From positions 1,380,715 through 1,444,714 of the forward strand of contig PJRA01000313.1 in assembly GCA_016987375.1 (NCBI GenBank): DNA of 64,000 nucleotides. Reading direction: 5' to 3'. The translations under genes were made by a program, and so were the position numbers. The DNA comes from Brachionus koreanus. Its lineage: Eukaryota > Rotifera > Eurotatoria > Ploima > Brachionidae. Below the pieces are notes generated by a model. That model worked only from the letters and a program-made list of their open reading frames with translations, was not told the DNA's origin and searched no databases. Positions 59,156 to 64,000 of this stretch are shown here, piece by piece (within the stretch, counting starts at the first letter, position 1; every line of letters begins with the position of its first letter).

Positions 59156-61755
59156 ATGTACTATTCTAATCCTTCTTTGTTGGTAATACAAGCTAAAATA
59201 ATTAAAGAAGTTATTTTTAATTTTTATTTGATTTAGCCTTTTACTCCATCGATTAGCGAGAAATCAAAATCAATTCGAGAGGCAACCCCTAAAGATACTA
59301 ACAACCTTGGCCTCAAAAATTTTGTAAGTAATTAAAATCATTTTATGAGATCATAAATCAATAATTTAATAAAAATAATTTTCATGTATACAATTTCCAT
59401 ATTTTTATATTTCATCATTTCCCTGTTTTGTTTAACTTCAGCTAATCAAAAGAAAAAAGGTTTCTTATTTTTAGAGGTGTTTCATTCATTTTAATAATAA
59501 ATTGTAATAATTTAAATATTTTAACCTATTTTAACAACTAGCTTAATTGGCGAATCTAGTTTAAAAATAACTTAAGGTCAAATTTTTTCTAGTTTCATTT
59601 AAATTTTTTCAAGTTTATTTTCTCTAATTTTAAATAAATGTTTTATTTTAATCTAGGCTCATTTTATTTTTTAAAAATTATAAAACTAATTTCAACTGTT
59701 CCGTTGATTTAAAAATGTTGGAATAAAATTATTTAATCGATAAATATTTAATAAAGTCGCTTTAAAATTATCGATTTCCGAATTTCACAATAAAAGAAAT
59801 GTAAATTTCTATATTTTAACTAGAAAAAAAATGTTGCTGTCAAAATTGACGCTAGTTTTGTGATTTAAAGAGAAAAAAATTAATATTAAGTTAAAAATAT
59901 ACTAAAACATCATGGAAAAAACTCTAATCACAAATTAATGTTCATTTAGTTTTTTTGTTTCTAAATCTACAAGTCCTTTTAATTTTGAATCAAAATTTCT
60001 AATGCCTCTTGATGCACTTTATTTGCGTTAATTCAAATAATTTTACATAAACCAAAATTTTTTATTCAATCATTTTTATTAAGGCTTTGAATTAAATGAC
60101 GTAATTTTTATGATTTTTTTTAAATTAATTAATGCACCTTTAATTTACATTAACATTTTACGTATTTAACATTAGCTAAAATATTAATTAATTATGGTGT
60201 TGTTAAGTAACGGTTTAAATTTGAATATTTAAAATAAAAAAATTTAGGAAAAATTAAGATTTGAGCATTGAAATTTCAATTCAAAAGAAACATTCAACCA
60301 TATACATAATGGTATAAAAACAAATTTTTTTTTATTTTTTTCAAATTGACAGTTGTAAAATTTCATTTGTCGTATATATGGTTAAGGTATAACAGTATTT
60401 TCTAATTATGATTCAAATATACCTTTTACCAAAATTAAAAAATAAAACAAATTTATCTTTGACTATAAATATAGAAATTTTTTATGTACTTTTTTTTTTT
60501 AAAATTAAAACTTTATTTTTAAGAGAAATAATAAAGTAGAAAATTCAAATTCAAATTTAATGCAAAGGCAACCTTATGAATCTGAAACTCTCCATTTGGA
60601 GATGGAGAATAAAAATCCTGCTAAAAATAACGATGGTATTTTTTTAAAATTCATTAGACAAAAAAATAATTATTTATTTAGAACTAGATGAAACTCCGGA
60701 TGGATTTGGTGCTTGTGGATATCTACTAATTGGCTTTTCATATTTTTTAGTAGTAATAACATTCCCGATAAGTTTATGCTGCTGTATTAAAGTAAAAAGA
60801 AAACAAAAAAAATAAAATTAATAATAGCTTTATTTTTAAAATTTAGATAGTAAAAGAGTATGAAAGAGCTGTTATTTTTCGATTAGGTAGAAGTTTAGGT
60901 GGTGCAAAAGGACCTGGCCTTTTTTTTATACTCCCATGTATTGATACTATAACAACAATTGATTTAAGGTTAATTTTAGTTTTAATTTTTTAATAATAGA
61001 ACGGTAAGATAATTTTTTAATTAATAGAACGGTTACTTTTGATGTTCCGCCTCAAGAAGTTTTGACAAAAGACTCAGTTACTACTACAGTTGATGCTGTT
61101 GTTTATTTCAGAATTTTTAGTCCAGTTTTGTCCGTGACTAAAATTGAAAATGCCCAATATTCAACAAGACTTCTAGCCGCAACTACTCTTAGGAACGTAT
61201 TAGGTACTAAGACTCTTCAAGAAATTTTACAAGACAAAGAAAACATATCTAATACAATTCAAGTACTTATTAAGTTTCAGCAAATATTTAGATTAAAATT
61301 TCAATTTTTTTTTCTTAGGAATACTTAGATGCTGCTACAGATATTTGGTAAATTTCAATAATATATTTTTATAAATTAATTTAATTGATTTTAAAATAGG
61401 GGAGTTAAAGTAGAACGAGTTGAAGTGTATGTTATTCTTTATTTTAGTTTTAATCTATTTTTAATTTGTTTTTAATTTTAGCAAAGATGTAAGACTTCCT
61501 GTACAAATGCAGCGTGCAATGGCAACTGAAGCTGAGTCAAGTCGTGAAGCCAGAGCTAAAGTAATTGCAGCGGAAGGAGAGCAAAAAGCCTCTATTGCTT
61601 TAAAACAAGCTGCTGATACTATAAATCAGAGTCCAGTAGCTTTACAACTCAGATATTTGCAGACTTTGACCAACATTTCAGCCGAAAAGAATTCAACAAT
61701 AATATTCCCAATTCCGATTGAAATGCTTAATTCGTTTTCAAAAAAATCAGCCTAA
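59156..61755 (+). CDS. Stomatin/MEC-2-like protein (stomatin 2) with extended N-terminus
   Basis: Second SPFH-domain stomatin of the window. Nine exons: 59156-59182, 59237-59323, 60524-60635, 60682-60791, 60847-60968, 61028-61262, 61319-61347, 61400-61426 and 61482-61755; phases agree; 340 aa. Seen: about 80 residues of polar cytosolic N-terminus (exons 1-3, less certain), then the acidic [18 protein letters not shown]. The hairpin [10 protein letters not shown] has the conserved Pro and a Cys cluster likely to be palmitoylated. [84 protein letters not shown] and [14 protein letters not shown] follow. Five introns match stomatin 1 in place and phase; the one splitting WG is extra. The longer, MEC-2-like N-terminus distinguishes it from stomatin 1. 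Confidence 0.9.
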
Positions 61756-62073
61756 AATTATTTCAACATAACACAAATTATTAGATAAAATTCATTTTGA
61801 TAATAATATTATTGAACTTTATTTAAATAAAAGAATTTATTTTAGAATTTATTTTAATATAAGCCAATCTAGACAATTTAATTTCACAATTGATTTAAAA
61901 AAAATTAGCTATTAAATTATTATCAAATCAAAACTTTTAATTTTTTTTATTCTAATATTTGTTCGGTTTGATAAAAAGTATGTCAATAAAATTTTTATCT
62001 TTTTCTTTTTAAATAAATATCAATTAAAGAAAATTGATAATTAAAGTAATCATTTTAGAAAAAAGATTCTAGT
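61756..62073. other. Stomatin 2 3' flank
   Basis: AT-rich; includes AATAAA-like strings about 70-80 nt after the stop codon (near 61827). No other feature. Confidence 0.5.
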
Positions 62074-62400
62074 GAATTTCGTCAAGGATCAGTACTTGGA
62101 CCCCTGCTATTTATTCTGAACATAAATTACCTCCCTGAATGCATTAGATTAAATTAAATTTTATACAGATCACTTCTAGGGACGGAAAATTAAAAAGAAT
62201 TGTAATAGAATGGAATTGCTTACAGATGACGTTTCTAAGGGTAATGCTAAAATGAACGTTTACAAGTAAAGAGAAAAGGCTGTGAGCAAGATTGTGTATA
62301 TTCATGGTGAGACCCCACCTAGACTACGGATTGCGGGTTTTGAATCCAATTATGAAAGGTACAAGAGAGGGTTTTCAGAATTTCGAGTCATCTTATATAG
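62074..62400 (+). pseudogene. Non-LTR retrotransposon (LINE) reverse transcriptase relic
   Basis: Starting at 62074 the frame reads EFRQGSVLGPLLFILNINYL, the highly conserved RT motif 5 of CR1/L2/Jockey-type LINEs (usually ..QGSVLGPLLF...INDLP). After a gap that removes the catalytic FADD motif, another frame reads W-NCLQMTF, typical of the segment following the palm. Then, at about 62308, VRPHLDYGLRVLNPIMKGTR matches the 'RPHLEY...VWNP' block common near the C-terminus of such RTs. Stops, frameshifts and deletions show it is dead. The block is visibly less AT-rich than its flanks. Its edges are uncertain. Confidence 0.85.
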
Positions 62401-64000
62401 TTTAATTGTGGAAATAGGGTCAAACCGAACCTCGAAGTATTAAAATATGGTATTTTAGCTTTTTCATTTGTAAGAGCTTTCGAATATATAACCAAGTCAA
62501 ATTAACTATTGAAGTATATTCTTTAGCTTCCTAATTAACTATCAAGCAGTCCGCAATACCATAAAGTTATTCTCATCCTAAAATATTAGACTTCAAGTAC
62601 AGCACACTTTGAAAAGCTTCTAACTTTGCCTTTTATTTTCCAAATGAACGGAATTTTCAAAAATAATAAACATTGGTGATTTTATGTATTATATTTGTTG
62701 AGTTAAATTCCTAAAAAAAATATTTTTAATTCATTTGTAATCGATTTTATACAATATTTATAATTTTTTTGTTTGATTTAAAATAAACTGATAGAAATAT
62801 GATCTGAATTATTTAAAAAGATAGTAGAGATATATTTTTTTAAATAAGATAAATATTATTTTTTTAGAAAATTAACTTAAAAGAATTTTTCTTGTGATGG
62901 CTTTTATTTTGAAAAATTAAAATTTGAAGTTTTTCTCAGACTCAATTAAATGCATTAATTTAGCATTCAGGCAGCTTAATCTAATGCTCCATTTAGATTA
63001 AGTTAACAATTTAATGTTTCTAAATATGCCTTCAAAAAAAAAACAAACAGCAATAATTTTTTATTTAAATTAAAACAACATAATAAAATTTTAACTGTAA
63101 TAAAAATTTAAAAAATGTGAAATTTTTAAGCATCAGAATGTTTTAATTAAAATTTAGGACGAATAAATAAAAATAAAATAATGATTTGGTTTTTTCAAGT
63201 ATTGAGTAAAAAATAATAAAAAACTTCCGTGAAAAATCAGTCGAAAAAACATACGTCACATGAAAATTAAATTTTACTATAAATTTCTAAGTAAATTGTT
63301 TGTTCCTAGGGAAAAAAATGAGGAAAAGAAAAATTTTTGATAAATTTTAATGTTCTTTTTACTTAAAAATTTTAAACATCTTTTCAAAATAATACTTGAA
63401 ATTAAAAATTCAAAACACTAAATTTAATCTGACAAAAAGGACTAAAATATAATCAATGATCAAAGCCAAAAAACTAATCTTCTTATTAAAAAATAAAAAT
63501 CAATTTTATTTTTTACTTTCTTCTATATTTGAGTGTTTACTGTAAAAGAAGTTGAAAATGAACGCCAAAATGAAGCTTTGCGAGACATAAAAAAAAATCA
63601 TATTCTTTTGGGACAATTCACTTGGCTGTCAAGAAACTGCTAAATCTAGTTAATACAATTTCATTTTCTGAATAAATTAGTCTTTTTAGTATCGAATTTT
63701 GCAAATTTCCGAATCGAACTTAAGATAGAATATCTCTCGAGACACTATTAATTGCTAAGTAAAATTTATTATTTAAATTAAAGCGGCAGCAAAAAGTCTA
63801 GTATAAACAAAAATACAAATCTTAATCAAATTTGCTTTAGGTAAAGCATAAAAAAAGTCTACATAGTCAGTATTTTTGTAATTGAATTTGATTTTTCATT
63901 TTCCTATTCTAGATTTTAATTTGATTATAATATATTTTAATGAAAAGTTTAAATAAATCAGATTTTATTAGAAACCTGAGAATGAAATTTATTTAAAGAT
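62401..64000. other. AT-rich region to the window end, no gene recognised
   Basis: Non-coding as far as I can see. The first 150 bp may be further decayed LINE sequence. Stops occur in all frames and no conserved motif was found. Confidence 0.5.

Overview
This window is nuclear DNA from an animal. It is very AT-rich, with long poly-A/T runs. The genes are intron-rich: most introns are GT-AG and 45-80 bp, with a few of 1-2.5 kb. Every recognisable protein has a clear animal orthologue. The AT content, compact introns, NRF-6 type acyltransferase, ESRP/fusilli gene, mariner relics and likely trans-splicing acceptors fit a small lophotrochozoan. A monogonont rotifer such as Brachionus is my best guess, but the sequence alone does not prove it. 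Exon structures were rebuilt by hand from reading-frame continuity, GT-AG boundaries and remembered family conservation; no alignment program was run.

Layout. 1-3.4 kb: no gene seen. 3.4-3.8 kb (+): a small secreted neuropeptide-type precursor. 5.56-5.83 kb: a tRNA-derived SINE-like element. 6.1-9.9 kb (-): site-1 protease (MBTPS1). 11.2-12.2 kb (-): TP53INP/DOR-like autophagy and transcription cofactor. 13.9-17.1 kb (-): NUDT19-like hydrolase. 17.3-20.4 kb (-): PIGT, a GPI transamidase subunit. 22.1-24.2 kb (+): casein kinase 2 alpha. 24.7-29.1 kb (+): a tight series of NDUFA5, QTRT2 and ITFG2. 29.9-31.3 kb (-): OXA1L. 32.4-32.8 kb (+): a mariner relic. 33.2-37.7 kb (-): intronless VPS15/PIK3R4. 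40.4-40.9 kb (-): ARL6/BBS3. 41.3-46.1 kb (+): NRF-6-like acyltransferase with 17 exons. 46.4-52.9 kb (+): ESRP/fusilli splicing regulator. 52.9-55.9 kb (-): stomatin 1, with a second mariner relic in an intron. 57.0-57.5 kb (-): SYS1. 59.2-61.8 kb (+): stomatin 2. 62.07-62.4 kb: a broken LINE reverse transcriptase. The rest is AT-rich spacer.

Most genes are unrelated housekeeping genes (membrane trafficking, GPI anchoring, mitochondrial assembly, kinases), so there is no obvious pathway cluster. The notable architecture is as follows. (1) Same-strand genes lie only about 160-180 bp apart, and each downstream gene has a 3' splice-site consensus at or next to its ATG (NDUFA5-QTRT2-ITFG2 and PIGT-NUDT19). 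This suggests operons resolved by spliced-leader trans-splicing. (2) ESRP and stomatin 1 converge with 27 bp between stop codons, and a perfect palindrome carries AATAAA on both strands there. (3) The two stomatin genes face away from each other and share five intron positions and phases, so they are a local duplication. The unknown neuropeptide-like precursor is the best candidate for an undescribed gene product.
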